Shown one piece after another: positions 1-5,176 of a stretch of 5,494 bases of DNA (position 1 is the stretch's first letter; each line of letters starts with the position of its first letter). The translations under genes and the position numbers were made by a program. The notes under the pieces are model-generated. The model did no database searches. It saw only the letters and a list, made by a program, of their open reading frames with translations, and was not told the DNA's origin. This stretch comes from Verrucomicrobiota bacterium (lineage in GTDB: Bacteria; Verrucomicrobiota; Lentisphaeria; Oligosphaerales; JAFGRS01): the NCBI GenBank assembly GCA_019136035.1, contig JAGVUW010000060.1, positions 1 through 5,494 of the forward strand, written 5' to 3'.

Positions 1-69
1 CAGCTTCCATGTCCTGTTGCTCAACTCCATGGCCATGTACAGTACCGGATTGCTGTGCTGGGCTGTCAT
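1..69 (-). CDS. IS110-family transposase, N-terminal fragment (runs off the left edge)
   Basis: Reading the minus strand from the ATG at 69-67 gives 23 codons to the window edge, including the run VLYMAMELSNRTWKL. I recognise this as the start of a subgroup of IS110-family transposases, whose N-terminus typically reads like 'LYxAxELSNKTWKL'. In the family this is the first strand of a RuvC-like DEDD catalytic domain, and Glu15 sits where other members carry the first acidic residue. The start is supported by a GAGGAG Shine-Dalgarno at 83-78, spaced 8 bases. IS110 enzymes catalyse RNA-guided recombination of an element that usually lacks long terminal inverted repeats. The rest of the protein, including the C-terminal Ser-containing domain, lies outside the window, so intactness cannot be judged. 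The call rests on a short peptide. A chance match is possible, but the combination with a strong ribosome binding site makes it unlikely. Confidence 0.72.
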   Translation of the reverse strand, partial: MTAQHSNPVLYMAMELSNRTWKL

Positions 70-316
70 CTCAGGGTCTCCTCGTGTTGGCAGACTGATG
101 TTCCGCGACAGAACCTCAGGCTAACGCGGGTTCCCTTGACAGTCCAGCATAGCATCTCCAGCACCCGTGGCGAGCGATCTTCCGCCTTGTTCTGCCCGGC
201 GCCCCGAGCCGAAGATTGGGTTGGAGACACCGACGGGCGATCGACGGCAAAGCCGTGATCCTCCGTCGAGCGGAGACTCCTCCCCTGGCGGGACATGGCC
301 GGCGGCGGAAGACCCG
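70..316 (-). other. Non-coding leader of the IS110-type element plus host intergenic DNA; possible bridge-RNA region
   Basis: No convincing gene lies between the transposase start and the hydrolase stop codon at 319-317. The frames that are open here give low-complexity translations without family motifs. The part nearest the transposase (about 70-170) is visibly less GC-rich than the rest, which suggests it belongs to the mobile element, while about 171-316 looks like host DNA. On the transposase strand there are short complementary arms, GAACC/GGTTC (about 13 bases apart) and CCGCG/CGCGG. A possible extended -10 (TGcTATGCT, hexamer at 151-146) lies about 77 bases before the ATG, with no clear -35. 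In part of the IS110 family the non-coding end upstream of the transposase encodes the structured guide RNA. Placement and size would allow that here, but I cannot show the fold or the element boundary. Confidence 0.35.
78..83 (-). promoter_or_regulatory. Ribosome binding site of the IS110-type transposase
   Basis: The minus strand reads GAGGAG followed by 8 bases and ATG (69-67). This near-ideal Shine-Dalgarno fixes the start of the transposase fragment and marks the sequence upstream of it (70-316) as untranslated. Confidence 0.7.
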
Positions 317-1163
317 TCAGACGACCCGGGTGGTACCGGCCAGCGGGCGGCCATTCCAGACGTCGAGAATCAGGCGGACGGCCGGGGCGGGATCCTCAAG
401 GCCGTGCGGGTGGTGCTTCTGGCCAGGCTTGACCAGCACGTCAATGACACCGCCAAGACGGCGGTAGCGTTCGGCGAGGATCACCGTGTTCTCGGGATAG
501 GGCACCACCTCGTCGGCATCACCGCAGAGGTGGATGAGGGGCACGCCGTGGGCCGCCAGGGGCGCCAGGCTGTCGATCGGGTTGCCGCCGTAGTCGAGGG
601 CCGCCTGTTCCGAGGCGAAGCCGTAATCGGCGATGAGCTTGGCCCAGTCGCGCGGGCTGCCGGGGCCCGTGCCGCGGCCGCCAGGCCAGCTCTTGAAGTC
701 GCAGACCGGGTTGTCCCCCAGGATGCACAGCACCCGCTCCGGATGCGCGGCGCCCCAGGCGTAGACGTAGAGACCGCCGCGGCTGAGGCCCTCGAGGACC
801 GGCTTCACGGCCAGGCCGTAGGAGCCGGTCATGGCCTCATAGAAGACATCGAAGTGCCGCATGGCGCTGGGGCAGCCGAAGGTATTGCCGACGTTCATGT
901 AGGCGAGGTGGAAGCCCTCGGCCAGGAGCGCCAGGTCGATCTGCGGGGAGCGCCAGGTCGATCTGCGGAAAGGCATCGAAGAACTCGGCGCGCCAGACCC
1001 AGGGCCGGCCGGGGCGTTCCTGCTGCGGCATGACGACGGTGCAGGAACACCCGTCCAGGCTGAAATCGACGCGCGAAAAGCCGCGGTACTGGCTCGGTAC
1101 CCCCGGGAAGGCGGCGGCGGCCGTGGTGGCGGCGGCCGCGAGGAGGGTCGGGGACTCGTGCAT
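317..1163 (-). pseudogene. Alpha/beta hydrolase (CDFKSWPGG-type), frameshifted by a 22-bp tandem duplication
   Basis: Removing one copy of the duplication at 925-968 gives a continuous 274-residue protein. It is a single-domain alpha/beta hydrolase of the dienelactone-hydrolase/prolyl-oligopeptidase-like superfamily. The elbow motif GLSRGG carries the nucleophile Ser120. GDADEVVP supplies the acid Asp210, and KHHPHG supplies the catalytic His (243 or 244). The block CDFKSWPGG (about 147-155) and the N-terminal strand around YRGFSRVDFSLDG are hallmarks of a recurrent but poorly characterised esterase family. No lysine/arginine-led signal peptide is seen, so it is probably cytoplasmic. The ATG at 1163-1161 is chosen because GGAG lies 9 bases upstream (1176-1173). 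As written, translation leaves frame after about residue 72 and stops at 839-837, giving about 108 residues without the active site. The C-terminal half is undamaged, so the mutation looks recent, or it is an assembly error. The natural substrate is unknown; an ester of a sugar is plausible given the neighbours. Confidence 0.82.
925..968. repeat. Perfect 22-bp tandem duplication inside the hydrolase gene
   Basis: Bases 925-946 and 947-968 are identical, each starting GGAGCGCC and ending ATCTGCGG on the plus strand. The unit encodes PQIDLAL on the minus strand. Because 22 is not a multiple of three, the second copy shifts the frame by one. With a single copy, the reading continues smoothly as FPQIDLALLAEGFHLAYMNV, as expected for the family. 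No third copy or flanking degenerate copy is present, which points to a single slippage or recombination event. Confidence 0.95.
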
Positions 1164-1548
1164 GATGCGTCGCTCCATCTGCATTCCGCGGCCGACACGC
1201 GGCCGCGCCAAGTACCGTAGACGCCGGCACCGTGTTCACAAGAGGTGGCAAGACGGAACATCGCTCGCCGCCGGCCTGGAGCGCGAGTGTCCACAGACGC
1301 GAAGGCGTCCACGAGCCGCAACGGCATCGACAGCCCAACGACGCGATGTTTCCCAGGAGGGTGCCGGAGTGAGCGCCGACGCGATCTTCGAGCCGCCCTG
1401 GATTCGCCGGCGCCGGGCTTGACGGCCCCCCCGACCGGCGGCATGGTGGAGCGAGTTCCCAGCCGACCGCGCGCGGGCGGCGCCGGGCCGTCGACCCCTG
1501 TGGCGACAGGCCCGGACGGCGCCGACGCGGTCCAGCCAAGGTCGTGCC
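1164..1548. other. Divergent intergenic region between the two hydrolase genes
   Basis: This 385-base stretch separates the two hydrolase starts and contains no recognisable gene. The open frames crossing it are Arg/Pro/Ala-rich with no family motif. On the minus strand, TTGTGA (1241-1236), a 16-base spacer and TACGGT (1219-1214) form a weak promoter candidate about 50 bases before the alpha/beta hydrolase start. On the plus strand, TTGACG (1419-1424), a 17-base spacer and CATGGT (1442-1447) form a weak candidate for the SGNH gene, with a leader of about 95 bases. A small hairpin (GACGC/GCGTC, four-base loop) lies near 1295-1308. Neither promoter is strong enough to call with confidence. Confidence 0.4.
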
Positions 1549-2583
1549 ATGCTGCTGCCTCAGCCCTACCTGCAGGTCGTCCTCTTCGGTGCCTCCCTCA
1601 CCTGGTCGATGCGCGCTCCCTACGGCCAGCGCTACGCCGACTGCCTGGAGCAGGCCCTCCGGGCGCGCCTGGGCGGCGAGATCGTCGTCGATGTCGCCGC
1701 CTGCGGCGCCGGCGGCAACACCGCCCGCGAGGCCCTGCCGCGACTCGACCGCGATGTCGCCGCCTATCAGCCCGACGTGGTGGTGGTCAGTCTGGGCGCC
1801 AACGACTGCGGCCGGGAGGAGAAGGCGGTGTTTGAGAAGGCCTACGCCGAGGTCCTGCAGGCCCTGGCCGAACGCACCGCCGCTCTGGTGGTCTGCGAGA
1901 CCACGCCGGTTCTTGACGAGGAGTGGCACGCCTACCGCGATCGCGATTTCGCCAAGGCCGCCGGCGGCATCAACCGCCACATCGAGGCCTTCACCCACGA
2001 GTACGTCCGCCGGACCGTGGCGGCGCGCGGGCTGATCCTCCACGACCGCTTCCGGATCTACCACGACGCCCTCGCCGCTGACCCCGGCGTGCGCGAACGA
2101 CTCATCCGCCGCGATGGCGTCCACCTCACCGAAGCCGGCAACGCCTTCTTCGCGGAGACCCTGGCCGAACGCATCGCGGCAGCCCTGCCGGGCCGGCCGC
2201 CGCGGCCGGCCGGGAACGCCGCCGAGTGGCTGGCGAAGGCCAACAGCAACGCCGTCCTCCAAGCCGCCCTGGCAGCCGCCCAGGCCGATGATCCGGCCGC
2301 CCTCCGGGGCGTACTCCTGCGCGACGACCCGGTGACGCGGCTCCTGCTGCAGCAGGCGCGCTCCTGCGCGCGCCGCGCCGGCGCCCTCGCCGAGGACGAG
2401 GCACAACGCGCCGCCGCCGAGCGCCTGGCGGCCCTGGCGGCGGCCTTCCTGGGCGTGCAGCGCGTCCTGAACCCGGCCACGCCTCTGGCCGCCAGCGGCA
2501 GCCGCCGCTGGGTCGAGGAGCAGCTCCGCGGCGTCGACGCAGTGCCGGCAGGCCTGCGGCGCCTCTGCCAAGAGACGCCCTGA
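1549..2583 (+). CDS. SGNH/GDSL-family hydrolase with an Ala-rich C-terminal extension
   Basis: This 344-residue protein is probably a cytoplasmic esterase or lipase-like hydrolase acting on acyl or acetyl esters. Residues 8-214 form an SGNH domain. Block I is FGASLT with nucleophile Ser16, where the usual Asp of GDS is Ala. Block II is the CGAGGNT stretch (oxyanion Gly53-56), block III is GAND with Asn85, and block V is DGVHLT with Asp189 and His192. All four catalytic positions are therefore present. Residues 215-344 are rich in Ala, Arg and Leu and look helical. I do not recognise them as a known domain, and most single-domain SGNH proteins end near residue 210. There is no signal peptide. 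The ATG at 1549 starts two residues before the first hydrophobic strand region and has only a weak AAGG seven bases upstream. The gene is divergent from the alpha/beta hydrolase and convergent with the isomerase-like gene. Substrate is unknown; carbohydrate deacetylation is a guess from context. Confidence 0.9.
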   Translation: MLLPQPYLQVVLFGASLTWSMRAPYGQRYADCLEQALRARLGGEIVVDVAACGAGGNTAREALPRLDRDVAAYQPDVVVVSLGANDCGREEKAVFEKAYAEVLQALAERTAALVVCETTPVLDEEWHAYRDRDFAKAAGGINRHIEAFTHEYVRRTVAARGLILHDRFRIYHDALAADPGVRERLIRRDGVHLTEAGNAFFAETLAERIAAALPGRPPRPAGNAAEWLAKANSNAVLQAALAAAQADDPAALRGVLLRDDPVTRLLLQQARSCARRAGALAEDEAQRAAAERLAALAAAFLGVQRVLNPATPLAASGSRRWVEEQLRGVDAVPAGLRRLCQETP

Positions 2584-2587
2584 AGCC

Positions 2588-2617
2588 AAAAAGGCACCGG
2601 GGGAACCCCCCGGTGCC
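2588..2617 (-). terminator. Rho-independent terminator of the isomerase/aminotransferase unit (convergent junction)
   Basis: Arms GGCACCGGGGG (2593-2603) and CCCCCGGTGCC (2607-2617) form a perfect 11-bp stem with a 3-base loop. On the minus strand the stem is followed directly by five T residues (2592-2588), the canonical intrinsic terminator form. On the plus strand no T-tract follows (AAGAAGG), so it would stop transcription from the SGNH gene only by the hairpin. It lies 5 bases after that gene's stop codon and about 44 bases beyond the stop of the minus-strand isomerase-like gene. Confidence 0.82.
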
Positions 2618-2632
2618 AAGAAGGCGGAAAGC

Positions 2633-2654
2633 CCGGCCCGCCCCGGCGGGCCGG
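2633..2654 (-). other. GC-rich perfect palindrome just past the isomerase-like stop codon
   Basis: Arms CCGGCCCGCC (2633-2642) and GGCGGGCCGG (2645-2654) flank a 2-base centre. In RNA the stem would be slightly shorter to form a loop. It begins 6 bases past the stop codon of the minus-strand gene and precedes the true terminator. It probably protects the 3' end or strengthens termination, since only a short CTTT follows it. Confidence 0.5.
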
Positions 2655-2660
2655 TCGGCG

Positions 2661-3461
2661 TCAGCGCACCTCGTTGACGATGCTGGTCACGACGCGCAGG
2701 CTGCGCTCCCAGTCCGAGTCGAAGCCGCCTTCGGGTTCGAAGGACATGCAGCCATCGAAGCCAGCCTGGCGGAGGGTGTCGCGGATGCGCCGGTAGTCGA
2801 CGATGCCCTCGCCGATCGGGCAGTAGCGGAACGGCCGCGGGGTGTGGTCCGGCGCCGAGACGAAGGCCTTGACGTGGACGTGGACCACGTAGGGAGCCAG
2901 GCGTTCGGCAGCCCGGTGCGAGTCGCAGCCGGCCAGGACGAAGTTGCCGCCGTCGAAGGTCAGGCGCAGGTTCGGCCGGTTGGCCAGGCGCAGGCAGGTC
3001 AGCAGTTCGTCGTCGGTGTGGCACATCTTGCCGGCGTTCTCGATCGAGAGGGTCAGACCGGCAGCGGCGGCGAGGTCGGCCGCGGCGCCGAGGCCATCGG
3101 CATAGCGCTTGAGGGCCTCGTCGCCCTGGTTGTTGTGCTGACCGCCGTGGCTGAAGAGCTGCGTGAGGCCGAGGGTGCCGCAGGCGTCGATGCCGCGGCG
3201 GATGGTGTCCAGGGAGGCCTTCCGGACGGCCGGGTCCGGGCTGACCAGGTCGGTCGGCACGCAGTAGATGCTGGGCTTGAGGCCGAGGCCGGCGAGGAGG
3301 CGCTGCACGCCGGGGACCGTCTCGCCGACGGCCGTAAGCATGCGGTCGAAGAGATCGACCTTCTCCAGGCCGCAGGCGCGCCAGCGTTCGAGGGCCTTAC
3401 GCCAGTCCCAGGGCTGGCCGTCGGGCCCGCGGTCACTCATGAGCATGATGCCGATATCCAT
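2661..3461 (-). CDS. Sugar phosphate isomerase/epimerase-like protein (xylose isomerase-like TIM barrel)
   Basis: The 266-residue product has the length and motif order of the AP_endonuc_2/xylose-isomerase-like TIM-barrel family, which isomerises or epimerises sugars, inositols or keto-sugars with a divalent metal. Likely metal ligands are Glu141 (SIENAG), Asp170 (TFDGGNF), one of the His residues in HVHVKAF (194/196) and Glu242 (FEPEGG). A substrate-binding SHGGQHNN loop is at 104-111. No signal peptide is present, so it is cytoplasmic. The start at 3461 is fixed by GGAGG with a 7-base spacer. An upstream in-frame ATG at 3596 would add 45 Gly/Pro/Arg-rich residues with no family match. The gene is downstream of the aminotransferase on the same strand, 174 bases away, and is followed by a terminator, so the two probably share a transcript. 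The exact substrate cannot be told. Hydroxypyruvate isomerase-like or inosose-related activity is possible. Confidence 0.88.
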   Translation of the reverse strand: MDIGIMLMSDRGPDGQPWDWRKALERWRACGLEKVDLFDRMLTAVGETVPGVQRLLAGLGLKPSIYCVPTDLVSPDPAVRKASLDTIRRGIDACGTLGLTQLFSHGGQHNNQGDEALKRYADGLGAAADLAAAAGLTLSIENAGKMCHTDDELLTCLRLANRPNLRLTFDGGNFVLAGCDSHRAAERLAPYVVHVHVKAFVSAPDHTPRPFRYCPIGEGIVDYRRIRDTLRQAGFDGCMSFEPEGGFDSDWERSLRVVTSIVNEVR

Positions 3462-3468
3462 GGTGAAA

Positions 3469-3473
3469 CCTCC
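3469..3473 (-). promoter_or_regulatory. Ribosome binding site that decides the isomerase-like start
   Basis: The minus strand reads GGAGG, 7 bases, then ATG at 3461-3459. This consensus site selects the 266-residue form over the longer reading frame that opens at 3596. Confidence 0.85.
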
Positions 3474-3594
3474 GTCATGCGTGTTCGCCCGCCGCATCTG
3501 CGCGGCGGTGCCGGCCGTACCGGCGGGCCCGGGCGGATTCTGCCGTCTATCGGCGGCGCCACGACGGACGCCGCCGGTCGGCGGGCTGCCATGC

Positions 3595-3624
3595 ACCGGC
3601 GGCGCCGGCTGCGGCGCCGCCGGT
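3595..3624 (-). other. 12-bp-stem hairpin after the aminotransferase gene
   Basis: Perfect arms at 3595-3606 and 3613-3624 enclose a 6-base loop on the same transcript as the two minus-strand genes. The position right after a stop codon and the lack of a U-run fit an mRNA-stabilising or partial-termination element rather than a full terminator. Confidence 0.55.
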
Positions 3625-3635
3625 CGTCAGCCCAC

Positions 3636-4919
3636 TCAGCCCATCTGCTCGATCAGCTTCAGGATTGCCTTCGGCTGGCCGAGGACCTTCTTGAAGCCGG
3701 CGACATAGCGCTTCATGAGGTCCATGGTGTTCGGCGGGTGCACCGCCGCCAGGTAGGCGTGCTGAGCGATGAAGCGGATGGTCTCCGGGTAGTCGTCGCC
3801 GCGGTAGGTGATCTTGCGGCCGTAGAACCCGCAGGTCCACGGGCAGCCCTTGCCGTAGCCCTGCATGTCCTGGAAGACGCTCTGGGCGGGCACCGGCACG
3901 CGCTGCCACTGCCCGAGGTTGATGCCTTCCGCCGCGAGGGCCTTCTGGACGGCCGCCTTGTACTTGGCCAGGGGCACATCGAGGCCGAGTTCCTGAGGAC
4001 GGAACTCGACGATGTAGCTGAAGTAGACCGGCTCGCGGTTCGGCGGGGTGTACGGGCCCTTGAGCCCGGGGATGTTGGCCAGCTCGGCGGTCAGGTAGGC
4101 GGCGAACTCCTTGCGGCGGTTGTTGTTCTCGTCGAGGTGACGGAGCTGCGACCGGCAGAAGGCATTGACGAACTCGTGGCTGCGGTACATCCAGCCGAGG
4201 CCGTAGGCGTTGTACTCGCGGTCCTTGCCCTTGACGACGACCTCGCCGAACTCGCGCAGCTTGGCAGCGACCTCGTAGGCCTGGTCGCTGTTGGTGACGA
4301 ACAGCCCGCCCTCGCCGCTGGAGAGGTTCTTGCTGCGGTTGGTGCTGAAGCCGCAGGTGTCCTCAATGGTGCCGACCTTGCGGCCGTCGCACTTGGCGCC
4401 GTGGGCCTGGCAGGCATCGCCGACGACGTAGAGGTTATGCTTGCGGGCGACGGCCATGACCGGGCCCATGTCCGCGGCCATGCCGTGGATATGCACCGGC
4501 AGGATGGCCTTGGTGCGATCCGAGATCTTCGCCTCGATCGCCTTCGGGTCAATGCACCACGAGCCGGGCTCGATGTCCACAAACACCGGAATGGCGTTGT
4601 GATGCAGCACCGCCGCGGCCGTCGACCAGTAGGTGAAGGCCGGCACGATCACCTCGTCGCCGGGACCGATGCCCAGCGAGGCCACCGCCATGTGCAGGGC
4701 GCTCGTGCCGCTGTTGGTCACCAGGCAGTGCTTCACACCGAGCCACTCGGCGAACTCCTTCTGCAGGGCCACGGCGTTGGGGGCCGAGGTGCCATGCAGG
4801 ATGTTCGAATCAAAGACCGCCATCACCGCGTCGCGGTCCTCCTGCGACAGCGGCGGCCAGGTCTGCACCATGCCCGCGGGTACCGTCCGTTCGCCACCGA
4901 AGACAGCCAGGTCGTTCAT
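3636..4919 (-). CDS. DegT/DnrJ/EryC1/StrS-family PLP-dependent aminotransferase
   Basis: The 427-residue product belongs to the sugar aminotransferase family that moves an amino group, usually from glutamate or glutamine, to a keto-sugar or keto-cyclitol using PLP. Visible motifs run in order. NSGTSALH (69-76) binds the PLP phosphate, and PAFTYWST (93-100) stacks on the cofactor ring. GDACQAHGA carries Asp168, which contacts the pyridine nitrogen. STNRSKNLSSGEGG carries the Schiff-base lysine Lys197. Many members read 'EDACQAHGA', so Gly167 replaces an acidic residue next to the conserved Asp, a mild variation. All essential residues are present and the length is somewhat above the usual 370-400, mainly from the C-terminal part after about residue 340. 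It is cytoplasmic. The start ATG follows GAGGAG at a slightly long spacing of 11 bases, and the next in-frame Met (17) would cut conserved sequence. The gene is first of a probable two-gene unit with the isomerase-like gene. Substrate is not predictable. Confidence 0.94.
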   Translation of the reverse strand: MNDLAVFGGERTVPAGMVQTWPPLSQEDRDAVMAVFDSNILHGTSAPNAVALQKEFAEWLGVKHCLVTNSGTSALHMAVASLGIGPGDEVIVPAFTYWSTAAAVLHHNAIPVFVDIEPGSWCIDPKAIEAKISDRTKAILPVHIHGMAADMGPVMAVARKHNLYVVGDACQAHGAKCDGRKVGTIEDTCGFSTNRSKNLSSGEGGLFVTNSDQAYEVAAKLREFGEVVVKGKDREYNAYGLGWMYRSHEFVNAFCRSQLRHLDENNNRRKEFAAYLTAELANIPGLKGPYTPPNREPVYFSYIVEFRPQELGLDVPLAKYKAAVQKALAAEGINLGQWQRVPVPAQSVFQDMQGYGKGCPWTCGFYGRKITYRGDDYPETIRFIAQHAYLAAVHPPNTMDLMKRYVAGFKKVLGQPKAILKLIEQMG

Positions 4920-4999
4920 GGTCCACTGCTCTCCTCTGTGCCGGCGCGGCCCCTTGCCGGCGCCAGGCGGCCTGCCATCGTCCTGAGTTGATGCTCTCC

Positions 5000-5028
5000 G
5001 CCGCCGGCGCCCGAACGACGCCGGCGGC
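5000..5028 (-). other. Leader hairpin upstream of the aminotransferase gene
   Basis: Arms GCCGCCGGCG (5000-5009) and CGCCGGCGGC (5019-5028) form a perfect 10-bp stem with a 9-base loop. If transcription starts near 5031, as the promoter candidate suggests, the stem forms at the very 5' end of the message, where such structures commonly slow decay. It is about 80 bases from the start codon and does not cover the ribosome binding site. Confidence 0.5.
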
Positions 5029-5036
5029 CCGGGCTC

Positions 5037-5064
5037 AAGCTACCGTGCCGGCAACGGTAGTCAA
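5037..5064 (-). promoter_or_regulatory. Candidate promoter of the aminotransferase unit, with an inverted repeat in the spacer
   Basis: The minus strand reads TTGACT (5064-5059), a 16-base spacer and TAGCTT (5042-5037). The -35 is good and the -10 is poor. A dyad with 7-bp perfect arms CTACCGT (5040-5046) and ACGGTAG (5054-5060) and a 7-base centre occupies the spacer, the position expected for a repressor operator. The regulator is unknown. Confidence 0.35.
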
Positions 5065-5113
5065 GGCCGGGCTCCGGGTATCGGCGAGACAGACCATCGG
5101 GTCGAGCGCGGTT

Positions 5114-5126
5114 TGCCCTGAGGGCA
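5114..5126. promoter_or_regulatory. Short dyad immediately upstream of the PhoH-side promoter
   Basis: TGCCCT-G-AGGGCA is a perfect 6+1+6 inverted repeat ending 3 bases before the -35 hexamer at 5130. Its position suits binding of a transcription factor, but short GC-rich dyads are frequent in this sequence, so the case is weak. Confidence 0.25.
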
Positions 5127-5129
5127 CTC

Positions 5130-5158
5130 TTGACGGCGAACCGTCGGCACGATACACT
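5130..5158 (+). promoter_or_regulatory. Sigma70-type promoter facing the PhoH gene
   Basis: TTGACG (5130-5135), a 17-base spacer and TACACT (5153-5158) match the -35/-10 consensus at 5 of 6 and 4 of 6 positions with ideal spacing, within a local patch of lower GC. The predicted start is near 5165, which gives a leader of about 230 bases before the PhoH ATG. A GACGG-CGAA-CCGTC stem-loop sequence overlaps the -35 and spacer. Confidence 0.6.
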
Positions 5159-5176
5159 GAAAACAGGGTTCCAGCG

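Larger units (their letters stand above)
3462..3635 (-). other. Intercistronic region with strong GC hairpins
   Basis: The 174-base gap between the aminotransferase stop (3638-3636) and the isomerase-like start holds several stems. The strongest is at 3595-3624, with 12-bp perfect arms (ACCGGCGGCGCC and its complement) and a 6-base loop, 11 bases past the aminotransferase stop. A second is at 3489-3508 (7-bp arms CCGCCGC/GCGGCGG, 6-base loop). A third pairs GGCGGCG with CGCCGCC near 3552-3575. No T-tract follows the main stem, so it is not a classical terminator. It could stabilise the upstream message or reduce expression of the downstream gene. Confidence 0.5.

Noticed and set aside
136..141. 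TTGACA on the plus strand as a -35 box
   Set aside because: No -10-like hexamer lies 16-18 bases downstream, and no plus-strand gene follows for over 1 kb.
244..275. Small hairpins near 244-275 as a terminator of the hydrolase
   Set aside because: The stems are only about 5 bp (ACGGC/GCCGT and CTCCG/CGGAG) and no T-tract follows on the minus strand.
167..1033. A 288-codon open frame on the plus strand
   Set aside because: It is the antisense shadow of the alpha/beta hydrolase, whose catalytic motifs are clear on the minus strand.
1164..1444. N-terminal extension of the alpha/beta hydrolase reading frame
   Set aside because: The long open frame reaches 1444 only because the duplication shifts it. 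The extension is Arg/Pro-rich, and the true N-terminus lies in another frame starting at 1163 with a ribosome binding site.
895..3024. A 709-codon open frame on the minus strand
   Set aside because: It crosses the SGNH gene antisense and parts of two minus-strand genes in a wrong frame. The product is low-complexity and has no recognisable domain.
3462..3596. Upstream start for the isomerase-like gene at 3596
   Set aside because: The extra 45 residues are Gly/Pro/Arg-rich, have no family similarity and overlap hairpins. The GGAGG site supports 3461.
2613..4991. A 792-codon open frame on the plus strand
   Set aside because: It lies antisense to the isomerase-like and aminotransferase genes. 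Its translation is Ala/Val/Asp/Gly-rich without any family motif, as expected for the opposite strand of GC-rich genes.
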